64,000 nt of DNA. Source: Rhodoferax sp. PAMC 29310 (GTDB lineage Bacteria > Pseudomonadota > Gammaproteobacteria > Burkholderiales > Burkholderiaceae_C). How positions within the stretch are numbered: position 1 is the first letter of the stretch; each line of letters begins with the position of its first letter. Of this stretch, positions 43,661 through 52,862 are shown one piece after another. The position numbers were made by a program, and so were the translations under genes. Where the stretch lies: the NCBI RefSeq assembly GCF_017948265.1, contig NZ_CP072852.1, forward strand, positions 1,116,001 to 1,180,000, read 5' to 3'. The notes below the pieces were generated by a model. The model searched no databases and was not told the DNA's origin. It saw only the letters and a program-made list of their open reading frames with translations.

Positions 43661-43998
43661 TGAACCTGAAACGGATCAAATGGTTTCTCGAGAACATCAC
43701 GGCAACCCGCTGCCTCAGCCAGTTCAGACAAGTCGGCCAAACTATTGGCGCAGGTCACAACCACAGGACCAATATCAGGCTCCAAAGCCACCAATTGGCG
43801 CACCAGCTCCCAGCCCACCATGTCCGGGACCTCCAGGTTGACGATCACCAAATCAAAGTAGTTTTGCCGGACCAAGTCCAAGCCATGCAGCGCGGTGTCT
43901 GCCTCATACATCTGTGTCCGCCCAGCCAGGGCCAATCGAGCGCGAAGGTAGAAACGATCTTCCTTGCACGGGTCAATGACCAGCGTCACTTTTTTCAT
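43639..43998 (-). CDS. Degenerate single-domain receiver protein
   Basis: 119 aa with the overall receiver fold: VIDPCKEDRF at the acidic position, FDLVIVNLEVPDMVGWELV at the phospho-acceptor position, VVVTCANS with the switch Thr, and DVLEKPFDPFQV with the conserved Lys. The phospho-acceptor Asp is replaced by Asn54 (VNLEVP instead of VDLxMP). It is likely a phosphorylation-independent pseudo-receiver. Monocistronic, between mnmC and the nucleoside transporter; function unknown. Confidence 0.8.
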   Translation of the reverse strand: MKKVTLVIDPCKEDRFYLRARLALAGRTQMYEADTALHGLDLVRQNYFDLVIVNLEVPDMVGWELVRQLVALEPDIGPVVVTCANSLADLSELAEAAGCRDVLEKPFDPFQVQKVLLKI

Positions 43999-44079
43999 GG
44001 CTCAAACCCTTGACCAAACATCATCGGTAAATACTCCTGTCGGCAAACATCGCATGCCGTGCGTCGGCCAGTTTAGCCA

Positions 44080-45048
44080 TCACCGCTCTTTCAAGTACGG
44101 TCGACCCAGCGCTTGCGGTGCAACAGCCTTACCAATAAAGCCGGCGAGCAAGACTACCGTCAATACATATGGTAGGGCCTGAATCGCCTGAACTGGCACC
44201 TCTCCCACGCCCGGCAAGTGAACGCCCTGAAGGCGAATGGCGGCGGCGTCCAGAAAACCGAACAGCAAGCAAGCCCACAAGGCATTGACGGGGTGCCAAC
44301 GACCAAAAATAAGGGCTGCCAACGCCATGAAGCCTCGACCGGCCGTCATATTCTGGGAAAAAGAGGCACTTTGCGCGAGAACAAGATAGCTTCCCGCCAA
44401 ACCGCACAGCATGCCATTCATGGTCAGGGCCATATAGCGCAGTCGCGTCACGGAAACGCCCGCGGCATCTACCATTTGCGGATTCTCACCCACCGCCCGC
44501 AAACGAAGACCAAAGCGCGTTCTAAACAAGATCCACCAAGTGACGGGCACCAAAATCAGTGCCAGGTAGACCATGCCGTTGTGACTCAACAGGCCCTCCC
44601 CCAGAATCATCCCCACCCAGGGCAAGCTGCGCACTGACTGTGCGAATTCGGGGAATAGGGGCTGAATCCGCACGGCGTCCGAGACCGGTGGTGTTTGACC
44701 GCCTTGTGAAAACCAAGCTACTCCCAACACCACGGTCAAACCCGCAGCAATGATGTTGATCGCCACGCCGGACACGACCTGGTCGCCTCGATGGCTGACA
44801 CAGGCCAGGCCATGCATCCAGGACAGAGCAATGCCAACGCCCATCGCGGCCAGCAGAGCAATCGTCATGGAGCCGTAGATCGCCCCACTGGCACCTGCGG
44901 CAAATGCAGCGAACAGCATCTTGCCCTCCAGGCCAATGTCAACCACACCCGAGCGCTCGGACAACAGTCCAGCCAATGCGCAGAAAATCAGGGGGGTAGA
45001 CACCCTCAAGGTCGAGGCAAGCATGGCCCCCAACAACGCCTCATCCAT
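44080..45048 (-). CDS. Nucleoside-type ABC transporter permease 2
   Basis: 322 aa membrane protein of the BPD_transp_2 family (YufQ/NupQ-like). It has about nine hydrophobic segments and the motifs AGLLSERSGVVDIGLEGKML, GDQVVSGVAINIIAAGLT and RLRYMALTMNGMLCGLAGSY. Together with the adjacent permease it forms the channel of a BMP-dependent nucleoside importer. Its start overlaps the upstream permease end by 8 bp, indicating translational coupling. Confidence 0.9.
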   Translation of the reverse strand: MDEALLGAMLASTLRVSTPLIFCALAGLLSERSGVVDIGLEGKMLFAAFAAGASGAIYGSMTIALLAAMGVGIALSWMHGLACVSHRGDQVVSGVAINIIAAGLTVVLGVAWFSQGGQTPPVSDAVRIQPLFPEFAQSVRSLPWVGMILGEGLLSHNGMVYLALILVPVTWWILFRTRFGLRLRAVGENPQMVDAAGVSVTRLRYMALTMNGMLCGLAGSYLVLAQSASFSQNMTAGRGFMALAALIFGRWHPVNALWACLLFGFLDAAAIRLQGVHLPGVGEVPVQAIQALPYVLTVVLLAGFIGKAVAPQALGRPYLKER

Positions 45049-46186
45049 GGTGATCTCCCGATTGAGCTACTGCTTTAGGGTGCGGCAACAGACCGCTGAA
45101 AAACCCAAGAGCCCGTGCGACCCATGGCGCAATGACATACACCATGGCCCCCGAAAAAAGAACAATGAAGCCTTGCAGCATCACTACCATGTCACGGCTG
45201 AAGCCGCGGACTTCAAAAGCAACCTCAGCGCCGCCTTGAAACAGTGCGCCGAACAAAACACTGGCAAAAATGATGCCCAGAGGATGGTTGCGCCCCATTA
45301 GAGCCACTGCAATGCCGGTGAAGCCCGCGCCGCTCACAAACTCCAACAGCAACTTGCCGTTGACCCCGGCAATTTCATTCATGCCGACCAAGCCCGCTAG
45401 CGCGCCAGAAATTGACATCGCAATGACGACTTGACGCTTGGATCGCACGCCGGCGTATTCGGCGGCGCTGGGGCTGGATCCCACTGATCTCAGGTGGTAG
45501 CCCGCTCTCGTTCGCCACAAGAACAGATACACACCAAAAGCCGCCAATAACGCCAGAAACAAACTGATGTTGAGGGGTGATGCAGGCCACTCCACGCCCA
45601 GCCAAGCCAGCGCGTGCTGCATGCTGGGCAATTTGGCTGACTCGGAAAATGGCGCGCTCTCGACCGACATGACACCTGGCGGGCGCAAATGATTGACCAG
45701 AAGGTAAACCAGCAAACTGCTGGCAATAAAGTTAAACATGATGGTCGTGATCACCACATGGCTGCCGCGGTAGGCTTGCAGGTAAGCCGGGACAGCTGCC
45801 CACGCCATCCCGAACAGGGCGCCTGACACCAGCATGAGCGGCAACATGATCCATGCAGGCAGAAAGGCAGAGAACCAAAGTGCGACCAGGCCGGTGCCCA
45901 AACCACCCAAAATAGCCTGGCCTTCGCCTCCAATATTGAACAAGCCCCCATGAAAGGCCACCGCCACCGCGAGCCCGGTAAAAATGAAGGTCGTGGCGTA
46001 ATACAGGGTGTAGCTCAAGCCACGGGGTGTGCCAAACGCACCGTGAATCAGCACCGTGATCACCTCAACGGGGTCCTGACCCACGAGAGCCACGACGCCC
46101 GCGGCGGCCATCAAGGCCACCAAAAGACACACGGCGGGTAACAAAATCAGATCGGCCCAGCGGGGCAAGGCGCTGGGCGCACTCAT
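45041..46186 (-). CDS. Nucleoside-type ABC transporter permease 1
   Basis: 381 aa, BPD_transp_2 family (YufP/NupP-like), with about ten hydrophobic segments. Typical segments are LAVAVAFHGGLFNIGGEGQA, HVVITTIMFNFIASSLLVYL, RSVGSSPSAAEYAGV and NEIAGVNGKLLLEFVSGAGF with GIAVALMGRNHPLG. It overlaps the ATP-binding gene by 4 bp (ATGA). Partner of the permease encoded at 44080-45048. Confidence 0.92.
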   Translation of the reverse strand: MSAPSALPRWADLILLPAVCLLVALMAAAGVVALVGQDPVEVITVLIHGAFGTPRGLSYTLYYATTFIFTGLAVAVAFHGGLFNIGGEGQAILGGLGTGLVALWFSAFLPAWIMLPLMLVSGALFGMAWAAVPAYLQAYRGSHVVITTIMFNFIASSLLVYLLVNHLRPPGVMSVESAPFSESAKLPSMQHALAWLGVEWPASPLNISLFLALLAAFGVYLFLWRTRAGYHLRSVGSSPSAAEYAGVRSKRQVVIAMSISGALAGLVGMNEIAGVNGKLLLEFVSGAGFTGIAVALMGRNHPLGIIFASVLFGALFQGGAEVAFEVRGFSRDMVVMLQGFIVLFSGAMVYVIAPWVARALGFFSGLLPHPKAVAQSGDHHG

Positions 46187-47736
46187 TCGCCGTCTCCCGT
46201 CATGAGCAGACCCAGGCCTGCTTCTGTGCAGTCCTCGATGGCCAACTCTCCCGTAATACGCCCCTGATTCATGACAATTACCCTGTCTGACAAAGCCAAA
46301 ATTTCGTCGAGTTCACTCGACACCACCAGCACCGCACAGCCGGCGTCACGCATGGCGCGCAACTGGCTGTAAATAAACTCAATCGCACCAATATCGACGC
46401 CGCGGGTCGGCTGCCCCACCAGCAGGACTTTGGGCGCTTGTCCCAACTCACGCGCCAACACCAATTTTTGTTGATTGCCGCCTGAGAACTTGCTGCTCAA
46501 TAACTCCGGATCCTGAGGGCGAACATCAAATCGTTCCATCATCTGAGCGGTTGCCTGCCGCATTCGGCCATGGTTCATCCAGCCTGCGCTGGCGTACTCT
46601 GGCAAACCGTCGTACCCGAGCACGGCGGACTCCCAGGCCACAAAATCCATGACCAATGCGCGGGCGTGGCGATCTTCCGGCACATGGGCCAACCCCAGCT
46701 CTCGCGCCTTGTGCGGATCAAGCCACTTTTGGGGTTGAAACTCCTGTCCGACCAATGTCATATGGCCCGTATCGGGTTGAAGCAATCCGCTCAGTACGTC
46801 AATCAATTCACTCTGGCCATTGCCAGACACGCCGGCCACCCCAACGATTTCGCCAGCGCGCAGCGTCAAACTGACATCGTTCAAACGAACAACGCGCATC
46901 GCATCCTTGACCTTCAGGTGGCTGGCCTGCAGCAACACTTCGCCCGCGTCCGTTTTTTCAGCCTCAAGGCGCCCAATGTTGACCTTGCGCCCCACCATGG
47001 CCTCGGCCAAACCCTCAATGGAGGCATGACTGATATCCAGTTCCTGAACCACCCGGCCAGCACGCATGACCGTGACCCGATCACACAAACGCATGACCTC
47101 CTTTAGCTTGTGTGTGATGAGAAGAATCGTGGTGCCTTGCTCCCGAAGCAACTTCAAAACCTCGAACAAGTGTCCCGTTTCCTGAGGCGTCAGAACAGCA
47201 GTCGGTTCATCGAGGATCAGAACTTTGGCGCCACGGTACAAGGCCTTCAAAATTTCAAGCCGCTGCCGATCCCCAACTGACAGGTCGCTCACCAGAGCAT
47301 CCAATGCAACCTGCAGGCCGGTTGCCTCCATTAGCTCGTTCAATTTGGTGCGCACGGCGGCGTCAGCCCGGCCCAGCAGCCAATGCGGCTCTGCGCCCAA
47401 CATGACATTCTCCAACGCACTCAGGGTGTCGACCAACATAAAGTGCTGATGAACCATGCCAATACCCAAGGCGATCGCTTCGTCAGCGTTGCGAATGGTT
47501 GCGGACTTGCCAAACACCTCTATGTTGCCGCTGTCAGCCTGATAGAAGCCATAGAGAATGGACATCAGGGTGCTTTTTCCGGCGCCGTTCTCCCCCACCA
47601 GGCCATGAACGGTACCTGGCGCCACCGTCAAAGTGACGTTGTCATTGGCCGCGACGGCACCGAACCGCTTGCTGACACCGGTCATTCGCACCGCCAGATC
47701 AGCCTCACCGTGTGTCACGCTGGGATGTGGACTCAA
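46183..47736 (-). CDS. Nucleoside-type ABC transporter ATP-binding protein (two ABC domains)
   Basis: 517 aa, tandem ABC ATPase of the sugar/nucleoside (YufO/NupO) type. Domain 1 has GENGAGKSTLMSILYG, LSVGDRQRLEILKALYRG and LILDEPTAVL; domain 2 has a looser Walker A, GVSGNGQSELIDVLSG, with SGGNQQKLVLARELG and the degenerate Walker B LLVGQPTRGVDIG, as usual for this class where one site is non-canonical. It energises uptake via the two downstream permeases. An intergenic terminator-like hairpin separates it from the binding-protein gene. Confidence 0.93.
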   Translation of the reverse strand: MSPHPSVTHGEADLAVRMTGVSKRFGAVAANDNVTLTVAPGTVHGLVGENGAGKSTLMSILYGFYQADSGNIEVFGKSATIRNADEAIALGIGMVHQHFMLVDTLSALENVMLGAEPHWLLGRADAAVRTKLNELMEATGLQVALDALVSDLSVGDRQRLEILKALYRGAKVLILDEPTAVLTPQETGHLFEVLKLLREQGTTILLITHKLKEVMRLCDRVTVMRAGRVVQELDISHASIEGLAEAMVGRKVNIGRLEAEKTDAGEVLLQASHLKVKDAMRVVRLNDVSLTLRAGEIVGVAGVSGNGQSELIDVLSGLLQPDTGHMTLVGQEFQPQKWLDPHKARELGLAHVPEDRHARALVMDFVAWESAVLGYDGLPEYASAGWMNHGRMRQATAQMMERFDVRPQDPELLSSKFSGGNQQKLVLARELGQAPKVLLVGQPTRGVDIGAIEFIYSQLRAMRDAGCAVLVVSSELDEILALSDRVIVMNQGRITGELAIEDCTEAGLGLLMTGDGE

Positions 47737-47766
47737 AATTCGCTCCTTTAGCGCGCAAAATGAAAC

Positions 47767-47800
47767 AAAAAACCCACGGGGCCAATAGCGCCGCGGGTTT
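47767..47800 (-). terminator. Intercistronic terminator or attenuator after the BMP gene
   Basis: On the minus strand AAACCCGCGG pairs with CCGTGGGTTT (one G-U pair) across a 10-12 base loop and runs into TTTTTT. It sits between the BMP binding-protein gene and the ABC ATPase gene, so partial termination would give more binding protein than membrane components, a common arrangement for importers. Confidence 0.75.
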
Positions 47801-47859
47801 CAGGTGTTGCGAATAATGTGCGAAAGGGCATTTTTAGGCCCTTGCGCGCACTGTTCGAC

Positions 47860-48840
47860 TTAGTACTTACAGGCGTTATCTGCCATGTAGTCGGCGACCT
47901 TGATTTTGCCGCTCACGATGTCGGCTTTCGCAGCTTCCACGCGTTTTTTCATATCGGCAGTGACCAGTTTGGCGTTGTTGTCATCCATGGCATAGTCCAC
48001 GCCGCCCTCTTTCAGCCCCAACACAGACAGACCAGCCTTGTGGCTCTTGGCCACGTTGTACACCGCCACATCAACGCGCTTGAGCATCGAAGTCAGCATC
48101 GTTCCGGGCTGCAGATGGTTTTGATTGCTGTCCACACCAATGGCCAACTTGCCGCTGTCTTTCGCTGCTTGGTACACACCCATGCCGGTGCCGCCAGCCG
48201 CTGCAAAAACCACGTCAGCACCTTTTGCAAACTGGGCTTTTGCAAGTTCACCGCCACGGGCTGGATCGTTCCATGCTGCACCAGTAGTACCGGTCATGTT
48301 CCCAAACACTTCAATTTTTGGATTTCCGTATTTGGCACCTTGCTCGTAACCACACTGAAATTTGCGAATCAGGGGAATGTCCATGCCGCCCACGAAGCCC
48401 ACTTTACCGGTCTTGCTGGCTTGTGCTGCCATCAAGCCGACCAGAAAACTGCCTTCCTGCTCTTTAAAGACCACGGACTGAACGTTTGGCAGGTCAACCA
48501 CCATGTCGATGATGGCAAAGTTCAGTTTGGGAAACTCTTTGGCAACTTTTTCAATGCTGGACGCCTGACCAAAACCAATACCGATGATGGGGCTGGCGCC
48601 TCGTTCTGCCATTCGGCGAATGGCTTGCTCACGCTGGGATTCATTGGAAATTTCGAAATCGAGGTAATTGCCACCAGTTTCCTTTTTCCACTGCTCCATG
48701 CCACGGTAGGCGGCTTCGTTGAACGACTTGTCAAATTTGCCGCCCATGTCAAAAACGACGGCAGGCGCTGCAATGGCTTGAAAACTAGCGACCAATGCGG
48801 TTGCCAACAAGGTCAACCGCGTTGTTTTCGTGAAATTCAT
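47860..48840 (-). CDS. BMP-family nucleoside-binding lipoprotein-like/periplasmic protein
   Basis: 326 aa with signal peptide (TRLTLLATALVASFQAIAAP; no lipobox Cys, so probably soluble periplasmic). It has the BMP/PnrA signatures VVFDMGGKFDKSFNEAAYRG, GIGFGQASSIEKVA, GFVGGMDIPLIRKFQCGYEQ and AAGGTGMGVYQAA, which build the nucleoside pocket with an Asp contacting ribose in known members. Located 105 bp after psuG; that gap contains a plausible own promoter. The neighbours suggest pseudouridine or general nucleoside ligands. Confidence 0.92.
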   Translation of the reverse strand: MNFTKTTRLTLLATALVASFQAIAAPAVVFDMGGKFDKSFNEAAYRGMEQWKKETGGNYLDFEISNESQREQAIRRMAERGASPIIGIGFGQASSIEKVAKEFPKLNFAIIDMVVDLPNVQSVVFKEQEGSFLVGLMAAQASKTGKVGFVGGMDIPLIRKFQCGYEQGAKYGNPKIEVFGNMTGTTGAAWNDPARGGELAKAQFAKGADVVFAAAGGTGMGVYQAAKDSGKLAIGVDSNQNHLQPGTMLTSMLKRVDVAVYNVAKSHKAGLSVLGLKEGGVDYAMDDNNAKLVTADMKKRVEAAKADIVSGKIKVADYMADNACKY

Positions 48841-48945
48841 GATTTCTCCCGATTCTCTTTAAGTTAATGGGTTTGAGCGTAAAAGTATGACACAAGGGCG
48901 CAAGGTTACTTCGCTCCAAGACAGCTGCGAAACAGGGGCTTTCCC

Positions 48946-49884
48946 CTAGATAAATTCCTTGGCGGTGACGCCATTCAACTCAATGCCTACCGCCGCAGCC
49001 AGTCTCGCGTTGTTCAATACCAATTGAATGTTGGCAGCCAAGCTGTCGCCACCGGTCAACTCACACACCCGGGCCAACAAGAATGGGGTCGACTCCTTGC
49101 CTCCAATGCCCTGAGCCGTCGCCTCGCCCAGCGCCTGTTGAATCGCACCGTCAATCAAAGCTCTGGGCATGGCGAACGAGTCGGGGATGGGGTTGGCAAT
49201 CACCATCCCGCCCTTCAAGCCCATCGCCCACTTGGCATGAAGCACTCGGGCAATGCTCAGTGGAGTGTCAAGTCGATAGTCAACCGGAAATTCGCTTTCC
49301 CGCGTGAAAAATGCCGGCAAGGTGTCTGACTGGTAGCCCACCACCGGTACACCATGGGTTTCCAGGTACTCCAGCGTCAGGCGAAGATCCAAAATGGACT
49401 TGGCACCGGCGCACACCACGGCAACCGGTGTCTGGGACAGTTCTTGCAAATCGGCAGATATATCGAAACTTTGTTGGGCATTGCGGTGCACCCCGCCAAT
49501 ACCTCCGGTGGCAAAAATTTTGATTCCCGCCATGGCCGCCACAATCATCGTAGACGCCACTGTGGTCGCGCCCATCTGTTTGGCGGCGATCACAAATGGA
49601 ATGTCTCTGCGACTGACCTTGATGGCGTCACGGCCCCGCTGGCCCAGCGCTTCAATTTCCTGCGCGGACAAGCCCGCTTTGAGGCGTCCGTCGATGATCG
49701 CGATGGTCGCTGGCACCGCCCCATGGGCACGCACCTCGGCCTCGACCTGCAAGGCGGTCGCCACGTTTTGCGGGTACGGCATGCCATGAGAAATAATGGT
49801 GGACTCCAGCGCGACGACAGGCTTGTTGTCGCGCAAGGCCTGCTGCACTTCAGCGGCAATGTCTAAGAACTGGGGAATATTCAT
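48946..49884 (-). CDS. psuG: Pseudouridine-5'-phosphate glycosidase
   Basis: 312 aa. Cleaves the C-C glycosidic bond of pseudouridine 5'-phosphate to uracil and ribose 5-phosphate. Family landmarks are PVVALESTIISHGMPYPQN, VPATIAIIDGRLKAGLS, KVSRRDIPFVIA, the metal/phosphate region FATGGIGGVHRNAQQSFDIS and SADLQELSQTPVAVVCAGAKSILD. Full length, normal for PsuG. Its ATG overlaps the psuK stop by 4 bp, so the two are translationally coupled. Confidence 0.96.
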   Translation of the reverse strand: MNIPQFLDIAAEVQQALRDNKPVVALESTIISHGMPYPQNVATALQVEAEVRAHGAVPATIAIIDGRLKAGLSAQEIEALGQRGRDAIKVSRRDIPFVIAAKQMGATTVASTMIVAAMAGIKIFATGGIGGVHRNAQQSFDISADLQELSQTPVAVVCAGAKSILDLRLTLEYLETHGVPVVGYQSDTLPAFFTRESEFPVDYRLDTPLSIARVLHAKWAMGLKGGMVIANPIPDSFAMPRALIDGAIQQALGEATAQGIGGKESTPFLLARVCELTGGDSLAANIQLVLNNARLAAAVGIELNGVTAKEFI

Positions 49885-50834
49885 GAAGATGTGCTCTCGG
49901 ATTGACAGGATTTGCTTGCCTGCCAGCCCTGAACGGCGCTGACAGACAAGTCGGGATGATTCGCAAAAGTGGTGCCCAGCGTCAACTCAGCACAGGCCAT
50001 GGCAAATGTTACAGCTTCCAGCATGGGCTGCTCCGCCAAATGGGCATGAACCAGTCCTGCCAACAAGGCGTCGCCTGCCCCTGAGCTGTTAACCACGCTC
50101 ATTGGCCTCGCGGCGCAAGCCCCTACTACACCAGCGTCGTCACACCAGCAAACGCCATGTGCGCCCATGCTCACCACCACCCTGCGCACACCCTGTTGAT
50201 GCAAAGCCAATGCGGCCGCCTGGGCGCCCTTGAGGGATTGGGTGGGCAAGCCGCTGAGTGCCTGGGCTTCCAGCTGATTGACCTTAAGCGTATGGATGCC
50301 TTCTAGCAGACCCCGCAAACGCTGACACTTTTGCGCCGATACACCGTCGACGAAAACCGGCACATTAGCCGCTTGGGTCATCAACCAGGCCAACGTGGGG
50401 GCTGGTAGATTGCAATCCAGCACGAGTGCCGATGCCGCGCCAATGGTCGCGGATTGCGACTGCAAAAACTCGGGCGTGAAGAACTCCAGAATGGCCATGT
50501 CATTCACGGCCAAGCTCATATCCCCGTCAGCGCCATGTACTGACAAGTAGGTGGCCGTGCGCATGGTGGGCAACACCTGAACCCCTGAGATGTCCACGCC
50601 AGCCGCTTGCGTCGCCATACGCAGTGATTGGCCAAACTGGTCCTCGCCCACCGCGCTGATCAAACAGGCGTGACGACCCAGGCGGGCCAGGTTCTCGGCC
50701 AAATTGCGTGCCACGCCACCCGGTGAACAGTGAATCTGCCCGGGCGTGGAGTCGCCCGTGATCGCCTCCCCGTGGGTTCGTGCCACGATATCCATGTTGG
50801 CGCCCCCCACCACAGCAACAAAAATAAGCGGCAC
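49881..50834 (-). CDS. psuK: PfkB-family kinase, probable pseudouridine kinase
   Basis: 317 aa ribokinase-like fold. The start is GTG at 50834, with AAAGGA 6 bp upstream. VVGGANMDIVART and GGVARNLAENLARLGRHACL form the substrate lid region; NSSGAGDALLAGLVHA contains the catalytic GAGD. The role as pseudouridine kinase comes from the coupling to psuG: PsuK phosphorylates pseudouridine, PsuG then splits it. Only 32 bp separate its start from the divergent rbsK start. Confidence 0.92.
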   Translation of the reverse strand: MPLIFVAVVGGANMDIVARTHGEAITGDSTPGQIHCSPGGVARNLAENLARLGRHACLISAVGEDQFGQSLRMATQAAGVDISGVQVLPTMRTATYLSVHGADGDMSLAVNDMAILEFFTPEFLQSQSATIGAASALVLDCNLPAPTLAWLMTQAANVPVFVDGVSAQKCQRLRGLLEGIHTLKVNQLEAQALSGLPTQSLKGAQAAALALHQQGVRRVVVSMGAHGVCWCDDAGVVGACAARPMSVVNSSGAGDALLAGLVHAHLAEQPMLEAVTFAMACAELTLGTTFANHPDLSVSAVQGWQASKSCQSESTSS

Positions 50835-50866
50835 AATCGTTCCTTTTTTGAAGCCTGAAAAGAGAT

Positions 50867-51805
50867 TTGATGATACTGGTCGCCGGCTCTGCCAACCTGG
50901 ACTTTGTGGTTCGGGCCCACCATATTCCCAGTCCGGGCGAAACCGTTCTGGGCCGTGATTTCAAGACCTTCCCTGGCGGCAAGGGGGCCAACCAGGCTGT
51001 TGCCTGCGCCCGAGCGGGTGGCGTGCCCACCCATATGCTGCTGGCCCTGGGGGATGACGCCTTTGCCACGCCGATTGAGGCATCGCTGACGGCTGCCAAC
51101 GTTCAACTGCACCTGGTTCGGGTACCCCAACACCCAACCGGCACCGCTTTCATCTGTGTGTCCGATGATGCCGAAAACGCCATCACCGTGGCGCCGGGCG
51201 CCAATGAACACCTTCAAGCCAGTGATTTGCCCTCGCTAGCCGGCTTCACCCATTTGCTGCTGCAGCTGGAGACGCCTCTGGCCGCAGTGACAGCCTATGC
51301 CCAAGCCGCGAAAGACCAAGGGGTAACCGTGGTTCTGAATGCAGCGCCCGCTCAAGCATTGCCCGTCCAATTGCTCGACTTGGTTGACGTGCTGGTGGTC
51401 AATGAAGGCGAACTGGCGACCGTGTCTGCGCACAACGGCAGTATTGCCGACTGCCTGGAGAGCATATCAACGCCCACCGTCGTGGTCACCCTCGGCCACC
51501 ACGGCTGCTGTGCGCGCAGTCAGGGCCAGTTTATGGTGCAGCCAGCGTTCAAAGTGACGCCGGTAGACACCACGGCGGCCGGTGACACCTTTTGCGGCGG
51601 CTTGGTCGCTGCACTGGCGCAGGGCGCCGAGATGGCTCAGGCCCTTCGCCAAGCCAGCGCCGCCGGGGCACTGGCTTGCACACAACTGGGTGCCCAGTCC
51701 AGCATCCCCAATGCGACCGATATAACTGCTTTTTTGGCGTCTCAAGCCAACGAGCCGACGCCTTCCGAGCTTGACGCTTTGCGCGCCTTCTGCGGCCTGA
51801 AATAA
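50867..51805 (+). CDS. rbsK: Ribokinase
   Basis: 312 aa PfkB-family kinase. MILVAGSANLDFVVRAHHIP, GKGANQAVACARAGG and the catalytic TTAAGDTFCGGLVAALAQG are the ribokinase signatures (ATP + ribose to ribose 5-phosphate). Neighbouring nucleoside hydrolase would supply free ribose, so the pair completes salvage of the sugar. Its start lies 32 bp from the divergent psuK start; SD AAAGAG 6 bp before the ATG. Confidence 0.92.
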   Translation: MMILVAGSANLDFVVRAHHIPSPGETVLGRDFKTFPGGKGANQAVACARAGGVPTHMLLALGDDAFATPIEASLTAANVQLHLVRVPQHPTGTAFICVSDDAENAITVAPGANEHLQASDLPSLAGFTHLLLQLETPLAAVTAYAQAAKDQGVTVVLNAAPAQALPVQLLDLVDVLVVNEGELATVSAHNGSIADCLESISTPTVVVTLGHHGCCARSQGQFMVQPAFKVTPVDTTAAGDTFCGGLVAALAQGAEMAQALRQASAAGALACTQLGAQSSIPNATDITAFLASQANEPTPSELDALRAFCGLK

Positions 51806-51836
51806 GTACCGTCCACTCGAATTGGAGACACCCCCC

Positions 51837-52835
51837 ATGAACACCAACACCTCAAGCCCACGCAAGGTCATTTTTGACACCGATCCCGGCGTGGACGACG
51901 CCATGGCCTTGTATTTCGCTCTGGCCCATCCTGAAATCGAGGTCGTGGGTATTACAACCACCTTCGGCAACGTCTCCGTAGACCAAGCGGCAACCAACGC
52001 GCTGTACCTCACGGAAATCGCCAAACGGGCGATTCCTGTGACCAAGGGCGTCAAGTTGCCCTGGTGCAAGCCCGGCGAGGCACCGCCAGACTTTATTCAC
52101 GGGCGCGACGGCTTGGGCAACCTTCCTTCACGCGAGGGCATGGCCAACCAGTTGGACCCTCGCTCCTCCGCCCAATTTATCGTGGACATGGCCCGGGCGC
52201 ACCCAGGCGAGATTACGCTGGTGGCCGTGGGCCCGCTGGGCAACCTCAGCACCGCTCTCAAACTAGCGCCTGAACTGCCCACGCTGCTCAAGGAAGTCAT
52301 CATCATGGGTGGCACCATTTCGGAGGCCGGCAATGTCTCGCCTGTCGCAGAAGCCAACATCTGGAACGACCCGCACGCGGCAGACCAGGTATTCACGGCC
52401 GGCTGGAAACTGACCATGGTGGGGCTGGATGTGACGCATCAGGTGATCCTGCCGCTGAGCATGTTCAAACGCATTGCGGATCACCACCACCATGTGGCTA
52501 CTGATGTACTGCACCACGCCGTCAGCTTCTATGTCGACTTTTACAGCAATCTGCACCCGCATGTGGCGGCAGTCAATGGCTGTTTCGGTCATGACGTGCT
52601 GGCCTTTGTGTACCTGACCAACCCCGAGTTGTTTGGTGTCAAGAGTGGCCGCATTCGCGTCGCCACTGAAGGCCTGGCTCAGGGCCAAACCATGATGCGC
52701 CGTCACGATATCGATTACCCCCAGGCGGGCTGGAGTGACGATATTCCCGACGCCCATGCCTGTTTGCACGTCGACGCCGAGGCCTGCAACACCCTCATCG
52801 AAACCACCCTGATGCGCGACTGGCTGAACGCCTAA
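51837..52835 (+). CDS. Nucleoside hydrolase (inosine-uridine type)
   Basis: 332 aa from the ATG at 51837, which has GGAG 10 bp upstream (an in-frame TTG at 51822 is less likely). The N-terminal FDTDPGVDDAMAL is the calcium-binding Asp cluster of the IUNH family; IIMGGTISEAGNVSPVAEAN and WKLTMVGLDVTHQV are also conserved, and NGCFGHDVLAFVYL carries the C-terminal Asp/His region. Hydrolyses ribonucleosides to base and ribose. Base specificity cannot be read from sequence. Confidence 0.93.
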   Translation: MNTNTSSPRKVIFDTDPGVDDAMALYFALAHPEIEVVGITTTFGNVSVDQAATNALYLTEIAKRAIPVTKGVKLPWCKPGEAPPDFIHGRDGLGNLPSREGMANQLDPRSSAQFIVDMARAHPGEITLVAVGPLGNLSTALKLAPELPTLLKEVIIMGGTISEAGNVSPVAEANIWNDPHAADQVFTAGWKLTMVGLDVTHQVILPLSMFKRIADHHHHVATDVLHHAVSFYVDFYSNLHPHVAAVNGCFGHDVLAFVYLTNPELFGVKSGRIRVATEGLAQGQTMMRRHDIDYPQAGWSDDIPDAHACLHVDAEACNTLIETTLMRDWLNA

Positions 52836-52862
52836 GCCCGGACACGACCTCAAGGACACGCC

